A program made the translations under genes and the position numbers. Source: Westerdykella aurantiaca (lineage: Eukaryota; Ascomycota; Dothideomycetes; Pleosporales; Sporormiaceae). Taken from it: a DNA stretch of 64,000 bases. The notes beneath the pieces are model-generated. The model saw only the letters and a list, made by a program, of their open reading frames with translations, was not told the origin of the DNA and searched no databases. The stretch spans positions 4,216,001 to 4,280,000 of the forward strand of contig JASJFJ010000004.1 of NCBI GenBank assembly GCA_030412805.1, written 5' to 3'. Positions within the stretch are counted from its first letter, which is position 1; the number at the start of each line of letters is the position of its first letter. Of this stretch, positions 11,901 through 22,685 are shown in pieces.

Positions 11901-13096
11901 GATAATAACTGGCGAACTGGGTGGAGTAGTACCCAATGTATGCGGCGCTGTAGTTCTTCACTTTATAGACATTGGGTCCTTCACCAACGCCCTGATTCAT
12001 GAAGCTCACGCTGCCGATAGTATCATTACCATATGTGCGGCTCATGTCCCACGTGAACTTGCAACCCGAAGCACTTGTGAAGGTCGGTGTACCGTAGTAG
12101 GTCCCACGCACGGCAGGCTCGCAGGTGACGTCGACGCTATAGAGTTGTGTTCGTCCGGTCCAAGTTTCGTTTCTTTGGAGTCCGGCGTTACTTCCCTGGA
12201 CGTTGCTGATGGAAGTCTCGTTCTTAGGGCGGAAAGGAGCGAGCACATAGTCGCGCGTCATATAAGGTGGAAGCGTCTCATTGAGCCAGATAATGCCGTG
12301 AGCCGAGTGGCTATATCGATTTGAAATCGTCACATTCTGCACATCCGCGGGAACGAAACCCGTCGAGAGGAGAATTGTGTTGTTCGCGGTTTTGACGATC
12401 GTGTCGGTTGCGAAGAGACCTGCCTGCACGGGTACAAGTCCCCATGTCACGACAACGATGGCTGTGGATGCCCAGAATACCGCCCAGTGTCTGGTGGAGA
12501 ACGATTAGCGAAGTTAAAGCTGGAAAGGATAAAAGGATGAGAGAGACCGACCGATGCTTCAAGGCCGAAAACGGTACGAAAGGGATAAAGTCAAAGGGAT
12601 ACTGCAATAACAATGAATCTTTTCCTTTCGCGCCCCCTGGTTTCGACAGCTGGTAATATGGTTCTAATCTCTTGACTTGGAGATCCAACCAGCTCCAAAA
12701 TATGCTGAAGAGAATGGCGACGATGGTTGGGAGGTATAGATACAGGAAGGTCTGGCTGAAAGGAAGATTCGCGGTATCCGTCGTGAGGACGATGCCGCCG
12801 TCTCTCTGGCTTCGGATTAGGAGGAGTTGGAGGAGGATTATCAGGGCCCAGCAGAGAAGAGCCGCGGTGAGGAGAACCCAGGGGCGGAAGGCGCTGGGTT
12901 TCCAGGCTGGATGGGAGGGGTCTGGGAGAAGGTCAGGTTGTTATCGAAGTTGGGTGTGGGCGGGTGGGTGGGAGGATGAGACAAAACGCGAGACATCGGG
13001 CGTATTCTCACCTTTTGCATTGCCACCATTATGGAACGACAGGGAAGAGATCAACTTAGGAAATGCAAGTTTGGAAGGAAATCGTGACTTCCGCAT
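8961..13096 (-). CDS. DUF3433-family multi-span membrane protein
   Basis: This is a large fungal-specific integral membrane protein of unknown function, about 1,291 aa. Exons are 13096-13012, 12921-12552, 12490-11069, 11014-10818 and 10762-8961, all with GT-AG introns of 54-90 bp and coherent phase. The layout is duplicated. Two transmembrane helices near the N-terminus are followed by a third (HWAVFWASTAIVVVTWGL), then a large N-glycosylation-rich outer domain and a helix near VIGVVAMVPVFVYVVECLLG. The second half repeats this plan: helices LIVVSFITLQIGLAVSLG, IPTAIATLIEPIWILF and LAAVCLMALLANVLAVAF, an outer domain rich in Cys and NxS/T sites, and a final helix (LFVISEVILVVYVGVSMVIY). Two long internal frames that look like separate genes are joined here by splice sites and by matching repeat structure. 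Where it sits in the cell is not shown. Confidence 0.88.
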
Positions 13097-13955
13097 GAGT
13101 GGACCAGCCTATGTCCTCAGAAAGGACAACTCGAGACCAAAGAGACCAACAAGAAGCAAAAAATGAAGTCGAACACCTCCTCCCACTAATAACTCTCGTA
13201 AACCTAACATCCAGACCATCACAGCGGGACCCTGAGTATTTCAATCGCACTCACAATGGGGTTGTAGGAAGAGGCGCAGCACTTGCCGCTGACATGCAGT
13301 GTAGCCGCTGTCTACGCCGCAGCGATTGATCCGGTCCAGTAAGTTAGCGAGCAGCCCCCAAAATCGGGATGGAACGGTGTGTTCAGCCAGTCAGAAGAGA
13401 GATGAAAAGAGTGGTGAAACGGATGAGCGTAGGGGTTAATTTACTTCGTGCGATAGGTCGTATAGCCGTGTCTGAACTTCGCACCCATTGCTGCACCTCG
13501 ACTTTTGGTGGTGTTGGTGGTGGGGCTGGGGTGGACGCATCTGCATGAAGATTAAACACCACCAAACGGTACCAATTATCGAGTCTTTCTCGAAGCATGA
13601 GGAAGCGAGCACCCTGCTGCTATTCTGTTTCTTAACGTTTCCCACAATAAATAGGGATCGTTTTGAGACATAGTCTCTTGGTGATACCAACATCGGAATT
13701 GGCTTCGCAAACAACGCCTAAAGCCCCAGCCCGATCGAGAAAGAAGCTCTGTCTCTCGTTATGTACTCTGCTGTTACTAACTGTTTCAACAAAGTTCCAT
13801 GAACGACTTCCCATGAACAAACTTGTGTGTTCAGGCGATAATTGATATTTACAAGAGCACACTTTCAGACGAGAAATCAATGGCGGAAAGCGCGTACTTC
13901 TCTTCTCCTATACAGAGCTTGTTACTCGGGTCATCAAATCGCACAGGGTTGAGGC
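13097..13955. other. Intergenic, 0.86 kb
   Basis: This is the 5' flank of the DUF3433 gene and the 3' flank of the reductase gene. I see no coding or structured element. Confidence 0.4.
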
Positions 13956-15044
13956 TTACCACCATGCACGGAAGTCGACTGTGCTAACATCGATGCCCAG
14001 GTCTTTAAGACCACTCGTGTCCAGGTGACAATCATAAGGTCTTTGCACACCATCTGCAGGATTCTCATCAGGTTTGAAAGGCTCCATCCCATCAAGTGGC
14101 AGCCCCATGATATCGCTGAATGTTTCGACGATTTTCCACTTGGTCATCTTATCCTCAGAACTGAACTGCAAAATCTCGGGAAGCTGACGTTCATGGGAAG
14201 ACTCATCAAGGTACAGTTTGCAAATATCGCGACACACACGCCCGACGTCTTCCGTATTCGTCGGGTATCGGATTGCCCAGTCGTCGACTTTGATCTTCTT
14301 GTCGCCATCTTTGACTTCCTGAGAAGCCCAAAGTTGGGAGAGTAGGACGTTTACAGCACTCTCGGAGGGCTCATCGCATTTCCCGTAGAGGACGGGGACG
14401 CGGAGTACAACGACTTTGTTCTTGACTCCATGCTTACTGGCTACACCCAGTACAGCCTTTTCGCCATCTAGCTTCGTTTGGCCATAGACGTTGGGAGGGC
14501 TGGTGGCATCCGTGGTCTTATAAGGCGCTTCGCCGGGTCGACCAGGAAAGACATAGTCAGTGGATATATAGATGAGGAGAATACCCCTGGTGACAGCAGC
14601 TTCCGCTAGGGCACGGCTTGCTTCAACGTTCAGCTTCTTGGCTGCTTCGGGGTTGGCCTCACAGGAGTCCGGGAAGCGGTTCGCTGCGCCTGAACAGCCT
14701 TAGCTATGGCCCTTAGTTAGAAGTATCACTGTGACCCAAGCTCACAATGAACGATCGCGTGCGGCCTACAGGAATCAGAACTTCACATACGTGTGGCACA
14801 TGAAAGCTTACTTGGCTTCATCAAGACAACGCGCGACCTCCTGTGAATTCTGAACGTCGAGCTTGGTGACTTCAGGCGGATTGATCCGGTGGAGGCCAGT
14901 TCCTACGGCTTGCCATAAATCATACTGGAACATCCGCAGTACTTCGCGGCCGAGAAGCCCGCTGGCTAAAGTAGTATTAGCTATTGCGTATCCAATTTAG
15001 AGGCGGTATATACTACCTCCCGTCACCAGGACAGATTTGGCCAT
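13956..15044 (-). CDS. MAT2B-like NAD(P)-dependent reductase (RmlD/SDR fold)
   Basis: Exons 15044-15017, 14965-14812, 14765-14746 and 14689-13956 give 311 aa. The N-terminal Rossmann motif is VLVTGASGLLGREVL, and the catalytic Tyr-Lys pair sits in VYGQTKLDGEKAVLG, nearly identical to the corresponding stretch of human MAT2B. STDYVFPG is the usual RmlD motif. Human MAT2B is a regulatory subunit of methionine adenosyltransferase; bacterial relatives are dTDP-4-dehydrorhamnose reductases. Which role applies here cannot be read from sequence, although the MAT2B-type segment favours the former. The third exon is only 20 nt. The gene is head to head with the CFIm25 gene, with 178 bp between start codons. 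Confidence 0.9.
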
Positions 15045-15222
15045 GATCGAGTAAATCGGTTACTAGTGTGGATCAAGCGGAGGAGGGGGTGAATAACGAT
15101 GGTGTTTAGGGTCCGTGCGCTTGTAGACCCCTGTCACAGAAGTGCGGCTCCAGAGCTTCCCCAACTTATACAGACATCTGTGACATCCAGACATCTTTCA
15201 CTCCATATCACCCCGTTCCGCA
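15045..15222. promoter_or_regulatory. Shared divergent promoter, MAT2B-like / CFIm25
   Basis: Only 178 bp separate the two start codons, so both genes must be driven from this segment or from inside each other's leaders. No TATA motif is evident. Confidence 0.6.
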
Positions 15223-16197
15223 ATGTCTACTATCACTACCCAAGCTTCTCAAAGCTCCTACCAGTATGTGATAGTGTCTCATGGTCGTCATATACGTGCT
15301 CTAACTGTCCGCAGGCCCATCATTCCCAAGGACTTCAACGCAAACCAACCGAAGACAATACGCCTATACCCGCTCAGCAACTACACGTTCGGAACGAAGG
15401 ATGGCCAACCAGAGGAAGACCCTTCCGTGATTGCGCGGTTAAAGCGGCTAGAAGAGCACTACCAAGAGCATGGCATGCGGCGGACCTGCGAAGGCATCCT
15501 CGTTTGCCACGAGCACAACCACCCTCACATATTGATGCTGCAGATAGCCAACGCTTTCTTCAAACTGTAGGTCTAGTATATCAAATCCACACCGATCCCG
15601 AATTGACGTTCCCCAGACCTGGCGACTACCTCCGTGCTGAGGACGACGAGATCGAAGGCTTCAAGGCACGGCTGAACGAGCGCCTCGCACCCGTGGGCAC
15701 ACAGTTCACTGGGGAGGGCGTCAACGACGAGTGGCAGATTGGCGACACGCTTGCGCAATGGTGGCGGCCGAACTTCGAGACTTTCATGTACCCGTTCATT
15801 CCGGCGCACGTCACAAGGCCCAAGGAGTGCAAGAAGCTCTACTTTATACAACTACCCAGAAGCAGTATGTGGATCCCACTCAAAAACACAATGAATCATC
15901 TCTAACGCAGTGGCAGAGGTCCTCAGCGTACCCAAGAACATGAAGCTCCTCGCAGTGCCCCTCTTCGAACTTTACGACAATTCGGCGCGCTACGGTCCCC
16001 AGCTCTCTGCCATCCCGCACCTGTTATCCCGCTACAACTTCGAGTTCGTTGATGAGAATGGACAAGTCGCAGCTGTGACCCCCGGTGGCGGACCTCTAGA
16101 AGCAGGCACACATGTGCAGACCAAGGTGTTAGCTGGTGGGGAGGACGTGAAGATGGATCACAATGGAGATGCACTGGGCGAGCAAACTGCTGCATAG
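15223..16197 (+). CDS. Cleavage factor Im 25-kDa subunit homologue (NUDT21/CPSF5)
   Basis: This protein takes part in pre-mRNA 3' processing, where CFIm25 binds UGUA elements and helps select poly(A) sites. Four exons (15223-15263, 15315-15566, 15617-15864, 15911-16197) encode 275 aa. The central Nudix-like domain has the family signature TCEGILVCHEHNHPHILML then FFKLPGDYLRAEDDEIEG, matching the human protein closely; the catalytic Nudix Glu residues are degenerate, as is normal for this non-hydrolysing subunit. KLLAVPLFELYDNSARYGP is the conserved C-terminal block. The last 40 residues are a poorly conserved tail not found in animals. Confidence 0.95.
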
Positions 16198-16618
16198 GTT
16201 GCAGCACCGCGTAGTGTCGTGAAGGGGCACCGGCGTTCGAGGAGGCCCCTCTTCTGACGGTATAGGTGTCCGGCGTTTGGAGTTCATGTTGGGAGGAGAC
16301 CTGGATAGCAGACCTCTCGTCCTCTGTACGGTACATGGGTAGGAAAGGCTGGCGTCCTGGGCATGGAGAATACTATGCCGCCAAATCCAGGCAAAATCAA
16401 GAAATGGATCATAAATCACTGATCTATAGAGTTATTTATTATGAATCGACAACATGAATCAACCTTTGAAAGATCCATGGATCGATGATCGTCCGAGTGG
16501 CCCAAGCTCCTGAGCCGCCCGAGGTAACTCTTACCTTCCCAGGGTCCCCGCCATAACACCATCCTCTCCCTCCCTCGCAAGAATGTGACCATTCACTCGC
16601 TTCAGCAGACCAGCAACC
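16198..16618. other. Intergenic, 0.42 kb
   Basis: Terminator region of the CFIm25 gene plus promoter of the dephospho-CoA kinase gene. I see no further element. Confidence 0.4.
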
Positions 16619-17419
16619 ATGCTCCTCCTCGGCCTCACCGGCTCCATAGCGACGGGCAAATCGACCGTCTCCTCCATCCTCTCCAAAGCGCCCTACTCCC
16701 TCCCCATCATCGATGCCGACCTCATCGCCCGCCAAGTCGTGGAGCCAGGCACCGCGGGATACAATGCTATAGTCCGGTACTTCGCGCCCACGACGCCGGA
16801 TCTCCTTCTCCCCGAAGCGGGACCCAAGGGACGACCGCTGAATCGCCCGGCGCTGGGCAGGAGAGTCTTTGGACAGGGCGAGGAACGCGAGCGGGACAGG
16901 AGGGTGCTCAATGGGATTGTTCACCCCGCCGTGCGGAAAGAGATGTACAGGCAGATGATCTGGGCGTACCTGAAGGGCCATTGGGCTGTTGTCCTGGACG
17001 TCCCGCTTCTATTTGAGAGCGGCTGGGAGCGGTACTGCGGGACGATTCTCGTGGTCGGGGTGTCGGATCCCGCGATCCAGATTCAGCGGCTACGAGCTCG
17101 AGATCCGCATCTCACGGAGGAGGATGCGCGGAACCGTGTCATCAGTCAGGGGGATATTCGAGAGAAGGCTAAGCGGTGCGAGAGGCGGGGAGAGGGAAGG
17201 GGAGTTGTTGTATGGAATGATGGGGATAGGGAGGACTTGGAGAGGAACCTGGCCAAGGTGATGGAGGATATCAGAAGGAGGAGTCCTGGATGGTGGAGCT
17301 TTTTGCTATGGGTGTGTCCGCCGCTGGCGGCCATGGCGGGACTGGTGAGCTGGTATAAGATGAAGAAGGTGCAGGAGAGTTGGGAGGAAGAGAAGCGGCT
17401 CGAGAAGGCGAAGTTGTGA
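16619..17419 (+). CDS. CAB5: Dephospho-CoA kinase
   Basis: This enzyme catalyses the last step of coenzyme A synthesis, ATP-dependent 3'-phosphorylation of dephospho-CoA. It is one exon of 266 aa. The Walker A loop is at residues 5-16 (GLTGSIATGKST), followed by the family motif DADLIARQVVEPG and the substrate-lid segment DVPLLFESGWERYC. A single hydrophobic helix near the C-terminus (WWSFLLWVCPPLAAMAGLVSW) followed by basic residues suggests membrane anchoring, as reported for yeast Cab5 on mitochondria and lipid particles. The start is the first Met, directly before the P-loop strand. Confidence 0.95.
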   Translation: MLLLGLTGSIATGKSTVSSILSKAPYSLPIIDADLIARQVVEPGTAGYNAIVRYFAPTTPDLLLPEAGPKGRPLNRPALGRRVFGQGEERERDRRVLNGIVHPAVRKEMYRQMIWAYLKGHWAVVLDVPLLFESGWERYCGTILVVGVSDPAIQIQRLRARDPHLTEEDARNRVISQGDIREKAKRCERRGEGRGVVVWNDGDREDLERNLAKVMEDIRRRSPGWWSFLLWVCPPLAAMAGLVSWYKMKKVQESWEEEKRLEKAKL

Positions 17420-17844
17420 GGAAATGGGCGGGAGAGGAAGACGGATACACTCGAGACCCGCATTATTCCTGATCCACGTTTGCCTATTGTTATATTCTTC
17501 TTTGTTTTTCTATCTTCGTTGGTTGCCAGTTTGATGTTAGATGATTGTACGGGCGCTTGTTCACCTTCACACAAGGTGGGATTCACTCACTACACAAGAC
17601 ACCTGACCCCACGTTTACTGCCTCATAAACGCCCAATAACAGCTCCATACCCTAACTCCTCTCCCAACACACTTCCACACACCACCGTTGGTGCCATAGC
17701 ATCAGCCAGTTCAGATACATCGCTAATAGCCCCAATCCAGCTCACTGCGCCTGGTTCCTTCCTAATCCATCTTTCGAACTGCAACACCAAAACAACTTGT
17801 CCGGCTGTTGAATCACAGCGACGCCCAACCTCAAAGCACACAAA
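17420..17844. other. Intergenic, 0.42 kb
   Basis: 3' flank of the kinase gene and 5' flank of the next gene. I see nothing recognisable in it. Confidence 0.4.
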
Positions 17845-18882
17845 ATGAGCGACAGCGATATAAGCTCCACCTCCTTCTTCGACGACGGCTTCGAGATCGT
17901 ATCCCGCATGCCCTCCTGCTCCGGCTGGGACATCTCCAAATGGCTCGACCACGTTCCCATTGACGACTCAGCCACCACCACAGTCCGCGACGGTGGCAGC
18001 TTCTTCGACGACGGCGCGGATCTAGCGATTCCTCGGGCTGACTCTGCATCTGGATTTGGAAATGCGAAGTTCGGCAAAGCGAATTCTACGTTCTACAGAG
18101 ACCCCATCCCACGAAATCACAGCAAAGGGTTCCATCCCGGGGTGCAGAGGGCGGTGGGTGGGCAGATCAGGAATACGTTGGAGAGTATGCGGGCTATGGA
18201 ATCTTTCCATATCAAAGCCCCGCCTGCACAAGAGACGGCGGTGGAGGACAAGCTGCAATGGGACAAGTGGAAGGATCATGATGGGAAAGGGACAAGGATA
18301 GATGATGGGCCTGTTCATGGGCCAGTGAAGATGTGGGTCCCGCCTACGCCGCCGGACTTCTTGATTCACGGGAGAGATGGGCATGTCATTCTTGTTGATG
18401 GGTCGGAGGATCCTATTGATTCACGACCGCCACCAGAGTTAGAGGGAAGAGTAGGAAGAATAGGGCAAGAGCCGGAGCGGTATAGGAGCAAGGGAGTTGA
18501 GAAGAAGCAGGACAGACAGAGCAAGAGCAAAGACGAGCAGCAGAAGCAAAAGCAGGAGAAGAAGACTGAGGAGCGAAAGAGCTACAAGACGGGAGCCGGA
18601 ACGAACGACGAAGGACGCAAGATGCCACTCCCAGTGCCAGACTTCCTCCTAGGCGGCTTCGCACTCGCATCCAAAGCTCAGTCAGAAGACTCTTGGGTGA
18701 ATGGTCGTCCAGAGGACGCTAGGTCCAATTACCGCGCCCCTACAGTGGAAAGTGTGCCAGAGAGTCCAGGACAGGGAGAACGTAAGTATCTCAACGGGTA
18801 TGACGAGCCCATCGAGGCGTACTGTAATGCTAACTGGGGCGGTGTTCCAGTTCGCGTCGGAAACTGGGAGACAGTCTGGTAA
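17845..18882 (+). CDS. Uncharacterised hydrophilic protein
   Basis: I do not recognise the family. The N-terminus has two similar acidic patches (SFFDDGFEIVSR and SFFDDGADLAI) about 40 residues apart. The middle is rich in charged and Pro residues, with a Lys/Glu/Gln stretch around 215-240, and there is no signal peptide or membrane helix. A 69-bp intron (18782-18850) is likely: the donor GTAAGT, branch GCTAAC and acceptor CCAG are all consensus. It is a multiple of three, so reading through also stays open (345 aa unspliced, 322 aa spliced). The ending GNWETVW is shared by both forms. Confidence 0.7.
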   Translation: MSDSDISSTSFFDDGFEIVSRMPSCSGWDISKWLDHVPIDDSATTTVRDGGSFFDDGADLAIPRADSASGFGNAKFGKANSTFYRDPIPRNHSKGFHPGVQRAVGGQIRNTLESMRAMESFHIKAPPAQETAVEDKLQWDKWKDHDGKGTRIDDGPVHGPVKMWVPPTPPDFLIHGRDGHVILVDGSEDPIDSRPPPELEGRVGRIGQEPERYRSKGVEKKQDRQSKSKDEQQKQKQEKKTEERKSYKTGAGTNDEGRKMPLPVPDFLLGGFALASKAQSEDSWVNGRPEDARSNYRAPTVESVPESPGQGERKYLNGYDEPIEAYCNANWGGVPVRVGNWETVW

Positions 18883-19768
18883 TTGAGCCGCCTCCATGCT
18901 CTATTGTTGGTTGAGAGGTTGTCTGATATCGCGAATACTACACCATTGCCTATTGCGGTATCGTGTTGTAGATGGGCGGATAGTTCTTTGGACAGGAGGA
19001 ATGTGTATAACGGTATATGATAGAGGTGCGTCAATATCATAATAGCAAACAACGACTCTACCACATAGCAGCGAACATCAGCAAACAACTCGGGTGCATG
19101 TTGCTTCACCATGGGGCCTGAAACGGGCGGCGATGCTCCATTACGGCGCGACAAGCTGATGCCTTCTCGCGACTGGCTCTCGGACTCTCCGTAGGCGCTG
19201 GGCGAAGCTGCGGGTGCTCGTTTGCGACGCCGCTCTCCATATTAAACCCAGGATCGCGCGCTGCAGGAGCGTGAACGTGTGTTCGACTTTCGCATCGCGT
19301 CCGCGTTCTGTGGCGCCGGGGCGTCAGCCAACGAGAGGCGGCATAGGGTAGTGCATGAAGATGGTGAAAGTGCGTGGAGGTGCAGAAAACCGGAGCAAAC
19401 CCTTGCGAATGCTGCAAGGCGGACACGGCGGACGCGATTCGCGATTAAACACGCTAACCACATCGGGAACGCGTCGAGATCCATCTACGCCAAATAGACT
19501 ACACCCCTCCCTCGAGCTGACCTTTCCCCTCTTCTCCCTCTTTCCTCAGGCTTGCTTCCTCCTTCAAGCTCTCGCTGTTTTCTTCTGCTGCAGACATTTG
19601 TCCTGTGCCTTTGCCGTTCAGGAGGTACACTCATTGTTAACGACTGGGAATCATCTTCGTTGCTGTGACGACTAACGACTGACGACTTACGCGATCTGAC
19701 ACCTCTCCACCTTCAACCTCCAACTCAGTTTGACGTGTCTTTTGGTGTTTCCTCGCGTCAACTGCGAA
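18883..19768. other. Intergenic with CT-rich leader
   Basis: From about 19500 to 19570 the plus strand is strongly pyrimidine-rich, a usual feature of fungal promoters and 5' leaders just upstream of the transcription start. It precedes the start codon at 19769. No other element seen. Confidence 0.45.
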
Positions 19769-21265
19769 ATGGCTCTCTTCGAACGTAAACCGTTTGCTGA
19801 GCTTGGGTCCGAAAGACTCCAAGCTCTCGCAAGTGTGAAAAACAGACAGAATGGTAAACAAATAAACGAACATGGCCTTGTTTCGAGCCAACGTCCTAAC
19901 AACTCTCCAGGACTCTTTTCTGAGACTTCTTCTCCATTCCACAAGCAGCAATTCACTTCCTCTCCATTCAAGCAACAGCAGTTCCAATCTCCAGCTCGCA
20001 AACGCCGAGCTCCATCTGCCTATGAGGATCCGGAAGAAGACCTCGAGAACCAGGACCCATCGCTCTTCTCCTCTGCCAAGAAATCCAAAACCAACGACGG
20101 TCTCTCCAAGCCCTCTCATTTCTCTCTCTCTGCCGTCTCCTCCCCGGCCAAGCAGCAATCCACCCCTTCGACTCCTTTCTTCGCAACTCCTTCCGTCCCC
20201 TCAGTCCGCAAGGCCCTCTCCTCTCCAAAGCCCAAGACCACGAACTCCACCCCCATTTCCCTGACCCGTGGCTCCCCCAAGCACAAGCGCGTCGGCCTCC
20301 TATCCAAACGTCGCGCCTCCAGCTCCCCGTTCAGACGAGTGGACCCACCTACGTTCACTCCCAGCAGCACTCCAGGAGGAAGTCTCCCCTTCTCCATTGA
20401 CGCCGCCCTTAAAGGAAGTATCCCGGACTACACCCCCAAATCCAACGTCTCTCACTCCACACCCGAGAATGTCTCTCCTATCCCTCTTTCTCTCCCCGTC
20501 ACAGGTCCCACCGGCGCCATCCCCCACGAATCCATGCCCTCTTCCTGGTTCTTTGACATCTACGAAGACAGCCCTGATGAGGAAGCTGCCATCTTCATGG
20601 AGCATTCCGCCGCTATTCTGGATATTAGTTCTGACGATGAGGAAGAGGTGAAGAAGAGGGCGAGTGAGGAACTGGGCAAGGAGAATGTACCACCGGAGGG
20701 ATTCGTGCCGGCTACCTGGGCAAGAGGGATGGTAGACGGGGGCATTGTGCAGGCACAGGTGACGGAGGAAGAGAAGGGAGATGTAGTGCTCTCGAAGCTT
20801 AAAGCACTGAGGGACAAGATGGAGGTGGATATGGATCGGAAGCCGCTGAGGGTATTGGCGTTGGAGGATTTCTATCCCAAGAGTGAGCAGAAGGAGGATG
20901 AAGAGGAAGAGTGGGAAGATGAGGAATATGAAGATGAGGAAGAGGAGAAGATGTGGGCGAAGTCGTCAGTGGGACCGTCGGGGTTGTCGAAGGAGTTCAG
21001 CTTCAGCGTTGAGGCGCGAGAGCAGGAGGAGGCGGAGAAAGAGGTTGAAAATCCTGCCGCTGAACAGGATAGTGCTGCGACTGTTACCGTCACCAACACC
21101 CCCATTCAAGAGCAGCAGCCCATCCAGACCATTGAAGACAAGGACAGCCCCACTCCTACGATCCCCGCGGCTGAGGCCCAACCAACCATTGCTTCAGAAA
21201 CCGTCCCAATTTCCGCCGTGTCCGCAGCTGAAACTGCGCAGGAAATCACTGCGTCCGCCGCCTGA
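19769..21265 (+). CDS. Uncharacterised Ser/Pro-rich and acidic protein
   Basis: A first exon (19769-19853) joins exon 19911-21265 by a consensus intron, giving 479 aa. I chose the Met that begins MALFERKPFAELGSERL; an in-frame Met 13 codons earlier lies in the leader. Residues 30-200 are low-complexity Ser/Pro/Lys with several SP and TP sites, suggesting kinase regulation. A more conserved-looking block follows: SWFFDIYEDSPDEEAA, then LDISSDDEEE and GKENVPPEGF. The C-terminal third is Glu/Asp-rich and ends in Thr/Ala/Pro repeats. This looks like a disordered nuclear protein; no function can be assigned. Confidence 0.75.
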   Translation: MALFERKPFAELGSERLQALASVKNRQNGKQINEHGLVSSQRPNNSPGLFSETSSPFHKQQFTSSPFKQQQFQSPARKRRAPSAYEDPEEDLENQDPSLFSSAKKSKTNDGLSKPSHFSLSAVSSPAKQQSTPSTPFFATPSVPSVRKALSSPKPKTTNSTPISLTRGSPKHKRVGLLSKRRASSSPFRRVDPPTFTPSSTPGGSLPFSIDAALKGSIPDYTPKSNVSHSTPENVSPIPLSLPVTGPTGAIPHESMPSSWFFDIYEDSPDEEAAIFMEHSAAILDISSDDEEEVKKRASEELGKENVPPEGFVPATWARGMVDGGIVQAQVTEEEKGDVVLSKLKALRDKMEVDMDRKPLRVLALEDFYPKSEQKEDEEEEWEDEEYEDEEEEKMWAKSSVGPSGLSKEFSFSVEAREQEEAEKEVENPAAEQDSAATVTVTNTPIQEQQPIQTIEDKDSPTPTIPAAEAQPTIASETVPISAVSAAETAQEITASAA

Positions 21266-22685
21266 GCCTGTCTTTCCCATCGAACTTTCCAACTTGGTCT
21301 CCTCATCACTCAGACCAGTACTCTTAATTGGCCTTCCCAGTCCGTCACACTCTCCACGTGCATACTCCTCACCGCTTCATTGTCATCTCAACCCAGTTGT
21401 CCCCACTATCACGATAGGAGCCTTCCTTCAACCACTCCCTTGAGCTGGTGAATAGGCTCCTTCCTCGTGGTAGGAAGGTGGGCTGGGTTGTCGTGGCCCG
21501 GAGGTATCTTGAGGGCTTGTCACAGCAGGGATTTGTTGATGTGGCGATGAGGCAGGAGAGCCCTGGATGAACCTAGGAAGATGGGAGGCAGGGTCCACGG
21601 ATGTCTTGCCACCACAGTAATTCAGTGTCATGGAGCTGGATGCCCGTTGGCCCACATGTATGATGTTGTCCTGACCACTTCATTGGTCGTACTTTTGCTT
21701 TTGCGGTGTTCACTGGCTGGTCTGGAAGGAAATCTTCGGAGTGTGTGTGTATACGGCGTCTCGGTCCCTGATTTGTTTTCCGTTTCCGTTTCTCCCTTGC
21801 CCAATCCCATTTTCTCGTTTTCTTGCTGCTATTTCTCTCTTTCCTTCCTCTGGTTTACTCGTGTCCTACTTCCGATGTCAGGCACGCTTTGATGTTTTTT
21901 CGGCGTCTACGGTTATGGCTCACGTCCACGGTGTGCGTATACGATACCTATGTCTTAATGCTCTTCATCTCGTTTGGCCTTGCTTGTGCGCTAGTGTAGC
22001 TTTTGCTTTTCGGTTCATTGCAGATGAATTCAAAACATATCATCTCCAGCTTCATGCGCACAACATTGTGTAGTCAACTCGCTGTTGCAATGTTCAGTCC
22101 TATCAAAGTGCCTCCTCAACCACCCATGTCCCAGCCGCTCTCCTTTATTTGTGTAAAGGAGTCTTCGCTTTCTGAATCCCTCATTCTTCCCTTCGCCCAG
22201 CCTGGACCAATCATCCAGCCTCAACCCCAATTTGCTGATGTTAACTTTCTCTCCGGGCTCTCAGTAGCAAAATATGTACAACCATTCTCCCTCTTATACG
22301 AAACTCGAGCGCAGACATCATGTTGCAAGCAGTGAGGGAACGGAAGATGGATCCTTGGGAAGCGAGAGAAAGAGGGCGAAGAATCCAGGAGAATTACAAG
22401 TGGCATCGGCTAATACTGTAGTTGCATATTTATCTTGACTTCTGTGGAATTGCATGTTGCATATCGAGGCGCGGACTGTCCATCTATAGAGAAGAACTGC
22501 GCTAATCCACAAATAGAGTAGCGTTCACGATATCTTGGCGCGAGCCCGCAATTACACCTCGCGACATGGCTAGACCCAGTGCTACCGACCTTCAGATACC
22601 CCACCACTCTCCTGCATGCACCAAATGGCCTGGCAGAAGTCTCATTTGAATTCCGTTCCTGTGTCCTCCTTGTCTCGGTCTCACC
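21266..22685. other. Intergenic, 1.4 kb
   Basis: No spliced or unspliced coding region is convincing. A pyrimidine-rich run lies at about 21770-21860 with a CCAAT-like element near 21805. The right part is the AP-1 mu promoter. Confidence 0.45.

Noticed and set aside
8961..12450. Two separate genes (8961-10652 and 11065-12450)
   Set aside because: Consensus introns at 11015-11068 and 10763-10817 join them in frame into one DUF3433 protein.
20883..21443. 186-aa plus-strand frame
   Set aside because: Arg/Lys-rich reading of the Glu-rich C-terminus of the acidic unknown protein.
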